A stretch of 64,000 nt of DNA from Algibacter_G agarivorans (GTDB lineage Bacteria; Bacteroidota; Bacteroidia; Flavobacteriales; Flavobacteriaceae). Location: contig NZ_BAABJJ010000002.1 of NCBI RefSeq assembly GCF_039543245.1, forward strand, positions 34,587 to 98,586. The letters are read 5' to 3'. Below are positions 17,273 through 23,629 of this stretch, in pieces. A program made the position numbers and the translations under genes. Numbering within the stretch: the stretch's first letter is position 1; every line of letters starts with the position of its first letter. The notes under the pieces are model-generated. The model was not told where the DNA came from, made no database searches, and worked only from the letters and a program-made list of their open reading frames with translations.

Positions 17273-17977
17273 ATGGAAGAGCACAAAAAACGAATATTAT
17301 TAGTAGAAGACGATCCTAATTTCGGAACCGTTCTTAAGGATTATTTAATGATGAATGATTACGACGTTACACACGCCAAAAATGGCATGGAAGGTTTTGA
17401 GAAATTTAAGAAAGACGATTTCGATTTATGCATCTTAGATGTTATGATGCCTTATAAAGATGGGTTTACCTTAGCTAAAGAAATTAGAGAGAAAAATACG
17501 GACGTTCCTATTGTTTTCTTAACGGCCAAAACCATGAAAGAGGATGTTTTAAAAGGCTATAAAGTTGGAGCCGATGATTATTTAAATAAACCTTTTGATA
17601 GTGAAGTGCTATTAATGAAAATAAAAGCTATTATACAACGTAAAGCTACTGAAACCATTTCTGATAGTAAACAATTTGAATTTAAAATTGGACGTTTCGA
17701 TTTAAATTCTAAATTACGTTTTTTGAAGTTTGATGGTGAAAATCCAGTTAAACTATCACCAAAAGAAAACGAGTTATTACGTTTATTGGCATTACATGAA
17801 AATGATTTAATGCCTCGTGAATTAGCATTAACTAAAATATGGCGAGACGATAATTACTTTACATCAAGAAGTATGGATGTATATATTGCAAAACTGCGTA
17901 AGTATTTAAAATTAGATCCGAAAGTTGAAATACTTAATATACATGGCGAAGGCTTTAGGCTTGTTGTAAATAGCTAA
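17273..17977 (+). CDS. OmpR-type response regulator (RprY-like)
   Basis: A 234-residue regulator. The N-terminal receiver domain has the acidic pair in LLVEDDPNFG, the phospho-acceptor D56 in CILDVMMPYKDG, FLTAKTM and the lysine in YLNKPFD. The C-terminal winged-helix DNA-binding domain runs from about residue 135 with KLSPKENELLRLLALHE and the RSMDVYIAKLRKYL recognition helix. It follows the sensor kinase by 2 bp, so they form one unit, closed by a terminator at 18001. Confidence 0.95.
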   Translation: MEEHKKRILLVEDDPNFGTVLKDYLMMNDYDVTHAKNGMEGFEKFKKDDFDLCILDVMMPYKDGFTLAKEIREKNTDVPIVFLTAKTMKEDVLKGYKVGADDYLNKPFDSEVLLMKIKAIIQRKATETISDSKQFEFKIGRFDLNSKLRFLKFDGENPVKLSPKENELLRLLALHENDLMPRELALTKIWRDDNYFTSRSMDVYIAKLRKYLKLDPKVEILNIHGEGFRLVVNS

Positions 17978-18000
17978 ACAATTAGAATATTTTGATATAA

Positions 18001-18028
18001 AAAAATCCAGCACGAGCTGGATTTTTTT
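18001..18028 (+). terminator. Rho-independent terminator after the response regulator
   Basis: Stem AAATCCAGC / GCTGGATTT with a 4-nt loop (ACGA), followed by a T run. It is symmetric enough to work on both strands between convergent genes. Confidence 0.85.
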
Positions 18029-18062
18029 ATATGTAGATTTAGTAAATACAAACCGAATGGAA

Positions 18063-18090
18063 TCCCGATAGCTATTGGAAAGAATGACAA
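18063..18090. repeat. Short repeat sharing the CCCGATAGCTAT core
   Basis: ATCCCGATAGCTATTGG resembles the perfect palindrome at 34645-34662 (TCCCGATAGCTATCGGGA) and is followed by AAAGAATGAC, a typical end of these short flavobacterial repeats. It lies between convergent genes. Confidence 0.5.
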
Positions 18091-18105
18091 AATCAAAACT
18101 ATGAC

Positions 18106-19320
18106 TTAAGCTTTTCTTTCTAACAACGCCATATAAAATCCATCGAAACCGGATTTATGCGATAATAGTTTTTTATCTTTTACAAGCGAGAAGTTAGCCC
18201 CAGCTTCAGACTCTAAAAAGGTTTTAACTTGTTCTTGGTTTTCAGAAGGTAATACCGAACAAGTTGCATAAACCATTTGCCCGCCAGCTTTAACCATTCT
18301 TGAGTATTGTTGTAAAATCTCTTGTTGTGTTATCTTAATTTTATCAATAAATTCTGGTTGGAGTTTCCATTTGGCATCCGGATTTCTTCGTAAAACACCA
18401 AGTCCAGAACATGGGGCATCAATTAAAACACGGTCGGCTTTATCGTAAAGTTTTTTAATGGGTTTGGTAGAATCAATAACTCGGTTTTCAATATTATGAG
18501 CACCGTTTCGTTTGGCGCGTCTTTTCAGTTCATTTAATTTATTTTCATAAATATCCATGGCTATAATTTGCCCTTTGTTCTCCATTAATGCCGCCAAATG
18601 CAATGTTTTTCCGCCAGCTCCTGCACAAGCATCAACAACGCGCATGCCAGGTTCTACATTTAAAAACTCTGCTACTAATTGTGAATTAGCATCTTGAACT
18701 TCAAAGTGTCCTTTTTTAAAATTCTCTGTGCTAAAAACATTAGCACGTTCTCTTAATTTTAGCGCACTAGGGTGGTTAGCTACAAATTCGGTTTCAATAT
18801 CTAAATCGAATAATTCAGTTTGAAGTTTTTCTTTGGTTGTTTTGAGGGTGTTTACTCTTAAAATAACATCGGCTTGTTGGTTTAATGCGGCAATTTCTTT
18901 GCCCCAAATAGCATCGCCTAATTCTTTTCTACCTATTTCATCCATCCAATCGGGAATGGATTCTTTGAATTTTCTAATTTTTGAAAGTTCATCATAACGT
19001 CCTTTAATTTTTCGTAAAGGTGTGCCTTCAAAATATTTCCAATCTGGTAATTTAATGCCTTTTAGTGTTGCCCAAACAGCAAACATACGCCACAGGTTAT
19101 CGCGATCAAAAGGTTCTTTAACTTCTGCAATTTCAGCATAAAGGCGTTTCCAACGTACCATTTCATAAGTGGTTTCGGCAACAAAACCTCGGTCTCTTGC
19201 TCCCCAACGTTTATCCCGTTTTAATAGTTGTTGTATAACTTTATCGGCATACTTGCCTTCGTTAAAAATTAGGGTTAAACCATCAATAACCGCAAAGCAT
19301 AAATTTCTGTGTAATCGCAT
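18106..19320 (-). CDS. RsmB/NOP-family RNA (cytosine-5) methyltransferase
   Basis: About 404 residues from the ATG at 19320. The family core is complete: SAM-binding VVDACAGAGGKTLHLAALM, AMDIYENKL, then DAPCSGLGVLRRNPD (motif IV cysteine) and the catalytic YATCSVLPSENQ (motif VI cysteine). Such enzymes make m5C in 16S rRNA (RsmB) or related RNA; the exact target is not determined by sequence alone. An upstream ATG at 19341 would add 7 residues, but it lies inside the -7 promoter element (19339-19346), so the shorter start is favoured. Confidence 0.92.
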   Translation of the reverse strand: MRLHRNLCFAVIDGLTLIFNEGKYADKVIQQLLKRDKRWGARDRGFVAETTYEMVRWKRLYAEIAEVKEPFDRDNLWRMFAVWATLKGIKLPDWKYFEGTPLRKIKGRYDELSKIRKFKESIPDWMDEIGRKELGDAIWGKEIAALNQQADVILRVNTLKTTKEKLQTELFDLDIETEFVANHPSALKLRERANVFSTENFKKGHFEVQDANSQLVAEFLNVEPGMRVVDACAGAGGKTLHLAALMENKGQIIAMDIYENKLNELKRRAKRNGAHNIENRVIDSTKPIKKLYDKADRVLIDAPCSGLGVLRRNPDAKWKLQPEFIDKIKITQQEILQQYSRMVKAGGQMVYATCSVLPSENQEQVKTFLESEAGANFSLVKDKKLLSHKSGFDGFYMALLERKA

Positions 19321-19338
19321 CGTGTGTAAATAAGGGTG

Positions 19339-19346
19339 CAAAGGTA
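19339..19346 (-). promoter_or_regulatory. -7 element TACCTTTG for the RNA methyltransferase
   Basis: On the minus strand this reads TACCTTTG, a match to TAnnTTTG, and lies 18 bp before the ATG at 19320. It overlaps a possible earlier start codon and so helps decide the real one. Confidence 0.6.
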
Positions 19347-19426
19347 CGTTTAAAATGTTTAATTTTTTATTTGATTAAGGGTTTAAAAGTTTGTGGAGTT
19401 TCTTTGGTAAAATGACGCTTTTTTGT

Positions 19427-19454
19427 CATGTCGACGATAGGAGACATCTCATAA
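19427..19454. repeat. REP-like repeat (GTCATGTCGACGATAGGAGACATCTC)
   Basis: It has the 'GTCAT...GACGA.AGGAGA.ATCTC' form seen in many flavobacterial intergenic repeats. It contains a short inverted repeat (ATGTC..GACAT). Only one copy of this subtype was noticed in the window. Confidence 0.5.
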
Positions 19455-19548
19455 TTTAGGTGTTGTTTTCTAATGTTATGTTCCACATGCGTTCGATATA
19501 ACAAGAACCTGATTTTGTTTTTTTATGTTCATTTTGACTTGATTGAAA

Positions 19549-19573
19549 GCCCTTCGACTGCGCTCAGTATAAA
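19549..19573. repeat. REP-like repeat (CCCTTCGACTGCGCTCAG)
   Basis: The block resembles the diverged one at 36409-36434 (GCCTTTTGACTTCGCTCAAG). Both share the CTTxxGACTxCGCTCAxxATAA core. Confidence 0.55.
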
Positions 19574-19610
19574 CCAAGCCAAAAAATTATAGCAATCTGA
19601 TGAAATTGCT

Positions 19611-19649
19611 TATATCAATTCTGTATTGAAATGACCGCAATAAAACGCC
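19611..19649 (+). repeat. Left end of a MITE-like element
   Basis: These 39 bases differ at only about three positions from 34569-34607, the left end of the element at 34571-34745. Here too the terminal repeat (TATCAATTCTGTATTG...) is preceded by TTA. A weak right-end match, GAAATTGGTA, lies at 19956-19965, so a diverged element of about 350 bp may be present. Confidence 0.5.
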
Positions 19650-19973
19650 ATGCACTTTCGAAACGTCGCGCTTGATGCTGTGGGTCGTGATTACTTTTTT
19701 CGTTATTTATTTCTGTAGATTGACCATTCCTACCGCATTGGAAATGGGTGTTGACTATTTGCTTGGTTTGGCTGCAATTCTATTAGTTATTTCTTTACAT
19801 TGCTGACTCTTGCGGATTGGTTAGGAGCTTTTGGTGTAAACCTACTTTAGCGGAATAGTGCGTAAGGGATTGAACGGTTTGTTTGAGCTCCCCGACGATA
19901 GGAGGGAGCGAGTAGTGAAAGCCCGACCCTTGGGTTACGCCCAAAAACAAATTTTGAAATTGGTAATATTGAA

Positions 19974-20004
19974 GCGCAAGTTTTAAATTTTAATAGCATC
20001 TAAA
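19974..20004 (+). promoter_or_regulatory. ECF-type promoter repeat, copy 1 (sigma gene)
   Basis: GCGCAAGTTTT, 11-bp spacer, GCATCTAAA. This is the same two-block architecture with identical spacing as at 20760, 21754 and 21991. It lies 91 bp upstream of the sigma-factor start, consistent with autoregulation. The block distances (AAGTTT to TCTA 15 bp) fit an ECF sigma promoter. Confidence 0.75.
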
Positions 20005-20052
20005 CAGAAAAAGCTTTCATCAAAGCATAGCTTTGGTGTTTCGATTGAAATT

Positions 20053-20078
20053 GTCATTCCCGAGTAGACGGGAATCTA
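20053..20078. repeat. REP-like palindrome between ECF promoter and sigma start codon
   Basis: GTCATTCCCGAGTAGACGGGAATCTA contains the inverted repeat ATTCCCG / CGGGAAT. It sits in the presumed 5' leader of the sigma factor gene, ending 17 bp before the TTG start codon. Confidence 0.7.
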
Positions 20079-20095
20079 ATCCAGATTTGTAATTT

Positions 20096-20680
20096 TTGAC
20101 TGAAAACGAATTTATTGAGGGATTGAGAAACCATAACGCCAATGCGTATGGGAAGTTAATTGACGATTTTCAGCAGAAAGTGTTTGCTACTTGTATTTCT
20201 TTTGTACCCAATAAAGCCGATGCTGAGGATATTGCACAAGAGGTTTTTGTTGAGGTTTTTAATTCTATTAATAAATTTAATGGCCATTCTAAACTATCTA
20301 CTTGGGTTTACAGGATTGCAACAAACAAATGTTTAGAGTTTATTAGAAAGCGGAATACTAAAAAGCGTTTTGCCTTTTTGCAGTCTATTACGGGGAATGA
20401 AATCCCGATGGATAAAACCAAATATTTTACCGAAATGAACCATCCTGGGGTTTTATTGGAAAACAAAGAGCGAAGTGAAACACTTTTTAAGGCCATAAAT
20501 CAATTGCCAGAAGCTCAGAAAGTGGTGTTTACGTTAAGTAAAGTGGATGGTATGAGTTATCAGGAAGTTTGCGATATTACCGAGAAAAGTTTATCGTCTG
20601 TAGAGTCGTTAATGTTTAGGGCGAAAAAGAATTTACAGGATACTCTAGAAAATTTTTATAAAAATGAAATGCGTTCCTGA
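20096..20680 (+). CDS. ECF-type RNA polymerase sigma factor
   Basis: A 194-residue group 4 sigma factor. Region 2 spans about residues 20-85 (DFQQKVFATCISFVPNKADAED, then AQEVFVEVFNSI and TWVYRIATNKCLEFIRKR). Region 4 spans about 128-185 (INQLPEAQKVVFTLSKVDGMSYQEV, then a recognition helix KSLSSVESLMFRAKKNL). The start appears to be TTG at 20096: an in-frame stop lies at 20090-20092, and no ATG occurs before region 2 is well under way. A REP-like palindrome separates the promoter (19974) from this start. The following gene is a small single-pass membrane protein, the likely anti-sigma factor. Regulon and signal are inferred from neighbours only. Confidence 0.92.
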   Translation: MTENEFIEGLRNHNANAYGKLIDDFQQKVFATCISFVPNKADAEDIAQEVFVEVFNSINKFNGHSKLSTWVYRIATNKCLEFIRKRNTKKRFAFLQSITGNEIPMDKTKYFTEMNHPGVLLENKERSETLFKAINQLPEAQKVVFTLSKVDGMSYQEVCDITEKSLSSVESLMFRAKKNLQDTLENFYKNEMRS

Positions 20681-20760
20681 AATATAAATTGAAGCTCTGT
20701 TTGTAAATAATGGATGACACCTTAAAGATGAAAAAAACAAAAATAAAAAGATAAAACTAA

Positions 20761-20790
20761 CGCAAGTTTTTTAAAATTATTGCATCTAAA
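20761..20790 (+). promoter_or_regulatory. ECF-type promoter repeat, copy 2 (anti-sigma and Spy-like genes)
   Basis: CGCAAGTTTT, 11-bp spacer, GCATCTAAA, ending 18 bp before the ATG at 20809. Identical spacing to the other three copies. Confidence 0.78.
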
Positions 20791-20808
20791 ATAATAGAAC
20801 ACAGTAAA

Positions 20809-21123
20809 ATGGACACAAATAAAAACATACAAAGCAAAATAGATAACACTTTAGGTGCTATGGATGCTATTAAAACCGTAAGCGTGTCTCCTTTTTTTAA
20901 GGATAAGACCATGCAACATTTATTTACGGAAAAAGAAGAAACGGTAAACGTTTGGAATTGGTTATCGCCAAAATTGCAACTGGCTACTTTAGTTTGTGTT
21001 GTTATTTTAAATGTTGTGGCGTTTACTCAAATTGATTCGTCATCTTATGATGAAAACCTTAATGATTTTGCTGAGACTTATGGATTATCAACAAGTGATG
21101 ATGACACTTCAATATTAAATTAA
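20809..21123 (+). CDS. Small single-pass membrane protein, probable anti-sigma factor
   Basis: A 104-residue protein with a soluble N-terminal part of about 54 residues (charged, helical), one membrane helix at about 55-74 (LQLATLVCVVILNVVAFTQ) and a short acidic outer tail. That topology, and the position directly after an ECF sigma gene and before a Spy-like periplasmic protein, fit an anti-sigma factor holding the sigma at the membrane. No ZAS zinc motif is present, so the assignment rests on context and topology. It has its own ECF-type promoter 18 bp upstream and sits 6 bp from the next gene. Confidence 0.65.
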   Translation: MDTNKNIQSKIDNTLGAMDAIKTVSVSPFFKDKTMQHLFTEKEETVNVWNWLSPKLQLATLVCVVILNVVAFTQIDSSSYDENLNDFAETYGLSTSDDDTSILN

Positions 21124-21129
21124 TGAGTC

Positions 21130-21669
21130 ATGAAGAAAAATAATTTACTCTTATACATTTTACTCATATTTTTAATTATAGTGAATGCTTTCTTTCTTTA
21201 TAATTATTTAGGAAATGGCGAAAAAGAAGATGCTAAAGGATCAAACCGACCAGGCAATTTTTTGGTAAAGGAACTTGGGTTTGATGAATTACAAAAAGAA
21301 CAATTTAGAGCACTTGGGAAAGAGCATCATCAAAACATGCGAGGTTTGTCTGAAGGTATTAGAGTTTTAAAAGACGACTTGTTTAAAGGCTTGTCTGATG
21401 CTTCTTTAATGAATGTAAATATAGATTCTATTGCCACCCTAATTGGTGAAAAAGAAAAGGCAAAGGACTTAGAAGTGTTTAGACATTTTAGAAGTGTTCA
21501 GGAATTGTGTAACGATAAACAAAAAGAAAAATTCAGTAAGATAATAAATGATGCACTTCGTAAAGGTGACAGAAATCAAAGGCCACCACGTAGAGAAGGT
21601 ACTAATCGCCATAGACCTCCACATCTTGGAGAGCGAGATGGAAACAGACCGCCACCACCAAAACAGTAA
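21130..21669 (+). CDS. Spy/CpxP-like periplasmic sensor protein (membrane-anchored)
   Basis: A 179-residue protein with an uncleaved N-terminal membrane helix (about residues 5-25), a helical periplasmic domain of the Spy/CpxP/heavy-metal-sensor type (ELGFDELQKEQFRALGKEH, then paired amphipathic helices to about 145), and a Pro/Arg/His-rich tail (RPPRREGTNRHRPPHLGERD). Spy-like proteins bind unfolded proteins or metals and can inhibit anti-sigma signalling; in CnrX-type systems they sense metal for an ECF sigma factor. Here it shares a transcription unit with the presumed anti-sigma gene, closed by a terminator at 21700. The histidine-rich tail could bind metal, but this is inference. Confidence 0.75.
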   Translation: MKKNNLLLYILLIFLIIVNAFFLYNYLGNGEKEDAKGSNRPGNFLVKELGFDELQKEQFRALGKEHHQNMRGLSEGIRVLKDDLFKGLSDASLMNVNIDSIATLIGEKEKAKDLEVFRHFRSVQELCNDKQKEKFSKIINDALRKGDRNQRPPRREGTNRHRPPHLGERDGNRPPPPKQ

Positions 21670-21699
21670 TAATTTAGAAATAGCATTTAATTTGGTAAG

Positions 21700-21731
21700 A
21701 GACCTTCAAAAACATTGAGGGTCTTTTTTTT
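21700..21731 (+). terminator. Rho-independent terminator after the Spy-like gene
   Basis: Stem AGACCTTCAA / TTGAGGGTCT (one G-U pair) followed by a T run. It separates the anti-sigma/Spy unit from ECF promoter copy 3. Confidence 0.82.
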
Positions 21732-21753
21732 ATGCTTTTTTTTACAATACAAG

Positions 21754-21784
21754 GCACAAGTTTCAAAATATAAAGACATCTAAA
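21754..21784 (+). promoter_or_regulatory. ECF-type promoter repeat, copy 3 (broken EF-hand gene)
   Basis: GCACAAGTTTC, 11-bp spacer, ACATCTAAA. It is the most diverged copy (two changes), yet spacing is preserved. It lies 25 bp before the ATG of the pseudogene at 21810. Confidence 0.7.
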
Positions 21785-21809
21785 AGTTCATAACAATAAA
21801 AAATTTAAG

Positions 21810-21985
21810 ATGAAAAGTAACACATTAAAAACAGCAGTATTGGTTTTTGGGATAACACTATGTGTTCAAATAGTTCTTTTGGACAATCAGAAAACAGGGA
21901 CTATAGAAAACAGCCACCAACATTTGAACAGTTAATGAACTACCTCGTACCCTTGGGTCGAGGTAGTTCATTAAATAAATTCTAG
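21810..21985 (+). pseudogene. Truncated, frameshifted EF-hand-type secreted protein gene
   Basis: The frame from ATG 21810 encodes a signal-peptide start (MKSNTLKTAVLVFGITLC) but then meets an early stop near 21935. In another frame the sequence continues sensibly as SSFGQSENRDYRKQPPTFEQ then LMN. Restoring one T near 21868 rejoins the halves into a standard signal peptide ending in FGQ. The PPTFEQLM segment is typical of the start of small flavobacterial EF-hand proteins, but the calcium-binding loops are missing. A 43-bp palindrome (21932-21974) interrupts the gene right there and leads to a TAG at 21983. So the gene seems dead through both a frameshift and a repeat insertion, while its promoter (copy 3) survives. 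Confidence 0.6.
21932..21974. repeat. Long palindromic repeat inserted in the EF-hand pseudogene
   Basis: A perfect 16-bp stem (TTAATGAACTACCTCG / CGAGGTAGTTCATTAA) closed by a further ACCC-TT-GGGT helix after a one-base bulge, making a near-complete 43-bp hairpin. There is no following T run, so it is more likely a mobile palindrome than a terminator. Confidence 0.75.
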
Positions 21986-21990
21986 TTTAA

Positions 21991-22021
21991 GCGCAAGTTT
22001 TTTTTGATAGTGGCATCTAAA
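21991..22021 (+). promoter_or_regulatory. ECF-type promoter repeat, copy 4 (YHYH/SCO unit)
   Basis: GCGCAAGTTTT, 11-bp spacer, GCATCTAAA, ending 7 bp before the ATG at 22029 (28 bp before the alternative ATG at 22050). It is positioned to drive the 57-residue membrane protein and the YHYH, MORN-like and SCO genes behind it. Confidence 0.75.
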
Positions 22022-22028
22022 AGTTTAA

Positions 22029-22202
22029 ATGAGTTCCATATTAAAGACAATGAAGTCTAACCGAAGTAAATTAATAATTACCTTATTGTTTATCATAGTA
22101 ATAATATTACTTGTTTTAAACATAGTTATGGTCTATAATTTTAGTAAAGACGCGAAAATTGATAATGAAAATACAGCAGAAATTGTTATAGGAAAAAGAT
22201 AA
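22029..22202 (+). CDS. Small single-pass membrane protein (57 residues)
   Basis: The frame encodes MSSILKTMKSNRSKLIITLL followed by a strongly hydrophobic run to about residue 36, then a short charged tail ending in EIVIGKR. A second ATG at 22050 would give 50 residues and, since the transcript from the ECF promoter probably starts close to 22029, may be the real start. One membrane helix with a basic N-terminus suggests an inner-membrane protein with its C-terminus outside. It is the first cistron after ECF promoter copy 4 and lies 16 bp before the YHYH gene. The family is not recognised. Size and context are its main support. Confidence 0.55.
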   Translation: MSSILKTMKSNRSKLIITLLFIIVIILLVLNIVMVYNFSKDAKIDNENTAEIVIGKR

Positions 22203-22218
22203 ATTTAAAAAATTAAAT

Positions 22219-23022
22219 ATGAAAAAACTATTTAAAAAGCCAATAGGAATAATAGGAATAACTGGTATAATAATGTTAGGTATTTTCACATTGGTAGCTT
22301 GTAGCGGTAGTGATGATAGTGTTACTGATGAAATGGATGATGATGACGAAGAAATGGTTGACGATACAGATTATGATATCACTTCTGTGCTTTCAAAGTT
22401 TGAAGGTACTGGGTTGTCGTATGAGGTTAGTGGAAATACAGTAACATTTACGACTGCTGATTTACCAAACCATTCAAGTCCATATTGGCCAACCAGCAAC
22501 CCACTTTATGAGGTTTATAGTGGAACAAATTCCAGTTGGAATAAAAACCCGAATGAAATTGCAGAGCAAAACATTGTGTTTACCATCACACTTAATCCCA
22601 AAGAGGCATCTAGTAAACAAGCAACTCCTTTAGGACCTATTGGTATTTCAAGAAATGGTGTGGTATTTTTTAATCAATATGCTGGGCCAAACCAACCATT
22701 AACCAATGAAATTAATTCTTTCGATCAGTATTTAGGGCATCCAACGGGCAGAGATCAATACCATTATCATATTGAACCAACATATTTAACTCAACAATTT
22801 GGAGAAGATGCCTTTTTAGGATTATTATCAGATGGGTTTCCTGTTTACGGCCCAATTGAAAATGGAAAAACCATAACAAATAGTGATTTAGATGCTTATC
22901 ATGGGCATACTTCAGCAACACCAGATTTTCCTAATGGGATTTATCATTATCACATTACCAATCAAGACCCTTATATAAATGGTAATGGCTATTTTGGAAC
23001 AGCTGGAAACATATCTCGTTAA
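22219..23022 (+). CDS. YHYH-domain lipoprotein
   Basis: A 267-residue protein beginning with a lipoprotein signal (GIFTLVACSGSDDS), an acidic linker rich in D/E (about residues 38-52), then a YHYH domain. The two defining motifs are at residues 181-184 (YHYH in GRDQYHYHIEP) and 242-245 (YHYH in NGIYHYHITN), with further histidines (HPTG, YHGHTS) that could form a metal site. The biochemical role of YHYH proteins is not established; the histidine clusters make copper binding conceivable. It follows the small membrane protein by 16 bp and touches the next gene (TTG start directly after its TAA), so it lies in the operon driven by ECF promoter copy 4. Confidence 0.88.
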   Translation: MKKLFKKPIGIIGITGIIMLGIFTLVACSGSDDSVTDEMDDDDEEMVDDTDYDITSVLSKFEGTGLSYEVSGNTVTFTTADLPNHSSPYWPTSNPLYEVYSGTNSSWNKNPNEIAEQNIVFTITLNPKEASSKQATPLGPIGISRNGVVFFNQYAGPNQPLTNEINSFDQYLGHPTGRDQYHYHIEPTYLTQQFGEDAFLGLLSDGFPVYGPIENGKTITNSDLDAYHGHTSATPDFPNGIYHYHITNQDPYINGNGYFGTAGNISR

Positions 23023-23592
23023 TTGAAAATAAATCGTTTATATATCGCCATTATTTGTCTAATAACTTTTAGTTGTAATACATCTTCTAAGTCACAAATT
23101 GTAGATGCTTCGGATATGGATTTGAAGTTAGATAATGGAGTTTTGTTTTTTAATAAAAGCCCTTTTAATGGTGTATTAGTTACCTATTATGAAACTGAAA
23201 CATTTAAGTCTAAAATTGAATATGTTGAAGGCAGGAAACACGGATATGAAAAGCAATGGTATAGAAGCGGAGATAAATTGATTGAGCGTTTTTATAAAGA
23301 AGGTTTTAAAACTGGGATTCATAAATCTTGGTGGAACGATGGAACTCAAAAGTTTGAATATCATTTTAATGATAAAGGTGAATTTCATGGTATTGTAAAA
23401 GAGTGGTACAAGAACGGTAAAATGTTTAGAGATTTCAATTACATTGCTGGAAAAGAAATAGGTCGTCAACGTATGTGGAAAAATGATGGCACTATTAAAG
23501 CTAATTATGAAGTCGTAAATAATGAACGCTTTGGATTGATTGGGTTAAAGAAATGCTATACAGTAACAATTGATAGTGATGAAGTTAAATGA
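23023..23592 (+). CDS. MORN-repeat (YwqK-like) lipoprotein
   Basis: A 189-residue protein with a lipoprotein signal (IAIICLITFSCNT, cysteine near residue 18). Four to five MORN-like repeats follow, of the type KIEYVEGRKHGYEKQWYRSG, GIHKSWWNDGTQKFEYHF, GIVKEWYKNGKMFRDFNY and GRQRMWKNDGTIKANYEV. Such proteins are often labelled 'YwqK antitoxin', but nothing here suggests a toxin-antitoxin pair; the lipoprotein signal puts it in the envelope. The start must be the TTG at 23023, immediately after the YHYH stop codon, because the signal peptide begins there. A REP-like palindrome follows at 23595 before the SCO gene. Confidence 0.82.
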   Translation: MKINRLYIAIICLITFSCNTSSKSQIVDASDMDLKLDNGVLFFNKSPFNGVLVTYYETETFKSKIEYVEGRKHGYEKQWYRSGDKLIERFYKEGFKTGIHKSWWNDGTQKFEYHFNDKGEFHGIVKEWYKNGKMFRDFNYIAGKEIGRQRMWKNDGTIKANYEVVNNERFGLIGLKKCYTVTIDSDEVK

Positions 23593-23594
23593 TA

Positions 23595-23615
23595 ATTCCT
23601 GTGAAGGCAGGAATC
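23595..23615. repeat. REP-like palindrome between operon genes
   Basis: ATTCCTGTGAAGGCAGGAATC has the inverted repeat ATTCCTG / CAGGAAT. It belongs to the same 'GTCATTCCxG...CxGGAATCT' class as 20053-20078. It sits in the 37-bp gap between the MORN-like and SCO genes. Confidence 0.68.
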
Positions 23616-23629
23616 TTATTAATTGTGCA

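Larger units (their letters stand above)
19347..19973. other. Gene-free mosaic of short repeats upstream of the sigma factor gene
   Basis: No believable coding region is present. Recognisable pieces are: a GTCATGTCGACGATAGGAGAC block (19427-19454); a CCCTTCGACTGCGCTCAGTAT block (19549-19573); a 39-bp segment (19611-19649) nearly identical to 34569-34607; and a GC-richer stretch (about 19850-19942) containing GCGTAAGGGATTGAACGG and GAGTAGTGAAAGCCCGACCC. The last resembles a word set I associate with recurrent flavobacterial intergenic sequence, but I cannot name it. Copy 1 of the ECF promoter repeat follows at 19974. Confidence 0.6.

Noticed and set aside
19650..19940. Remnant of a coding gene in the repeat-dense gap
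   Set aside because: All frames are closed by frequent stops and I could not recover a recognisable protein on either strand.
21932..21974. Long hairpin as an intrinsic terminator
   Set aside because: No T run follows, and the stem lies inside a broken gene; it looks like an inserted palindrome.
23023..23592. Toxin-antitoxin role implied by the 'YwqK antitoxin' label
   Set aside because: The protein is a lipoprotein made of MORN-like repeats in a regulon of envelope proteins; no toxin gene is adjacent.
23570..23629. Longer SCO1 start overlapping the MORN-like gene
   Set aside because: It would translate the REP-like palindrome and put residues before the lipoprotein signal that begins at 23630.
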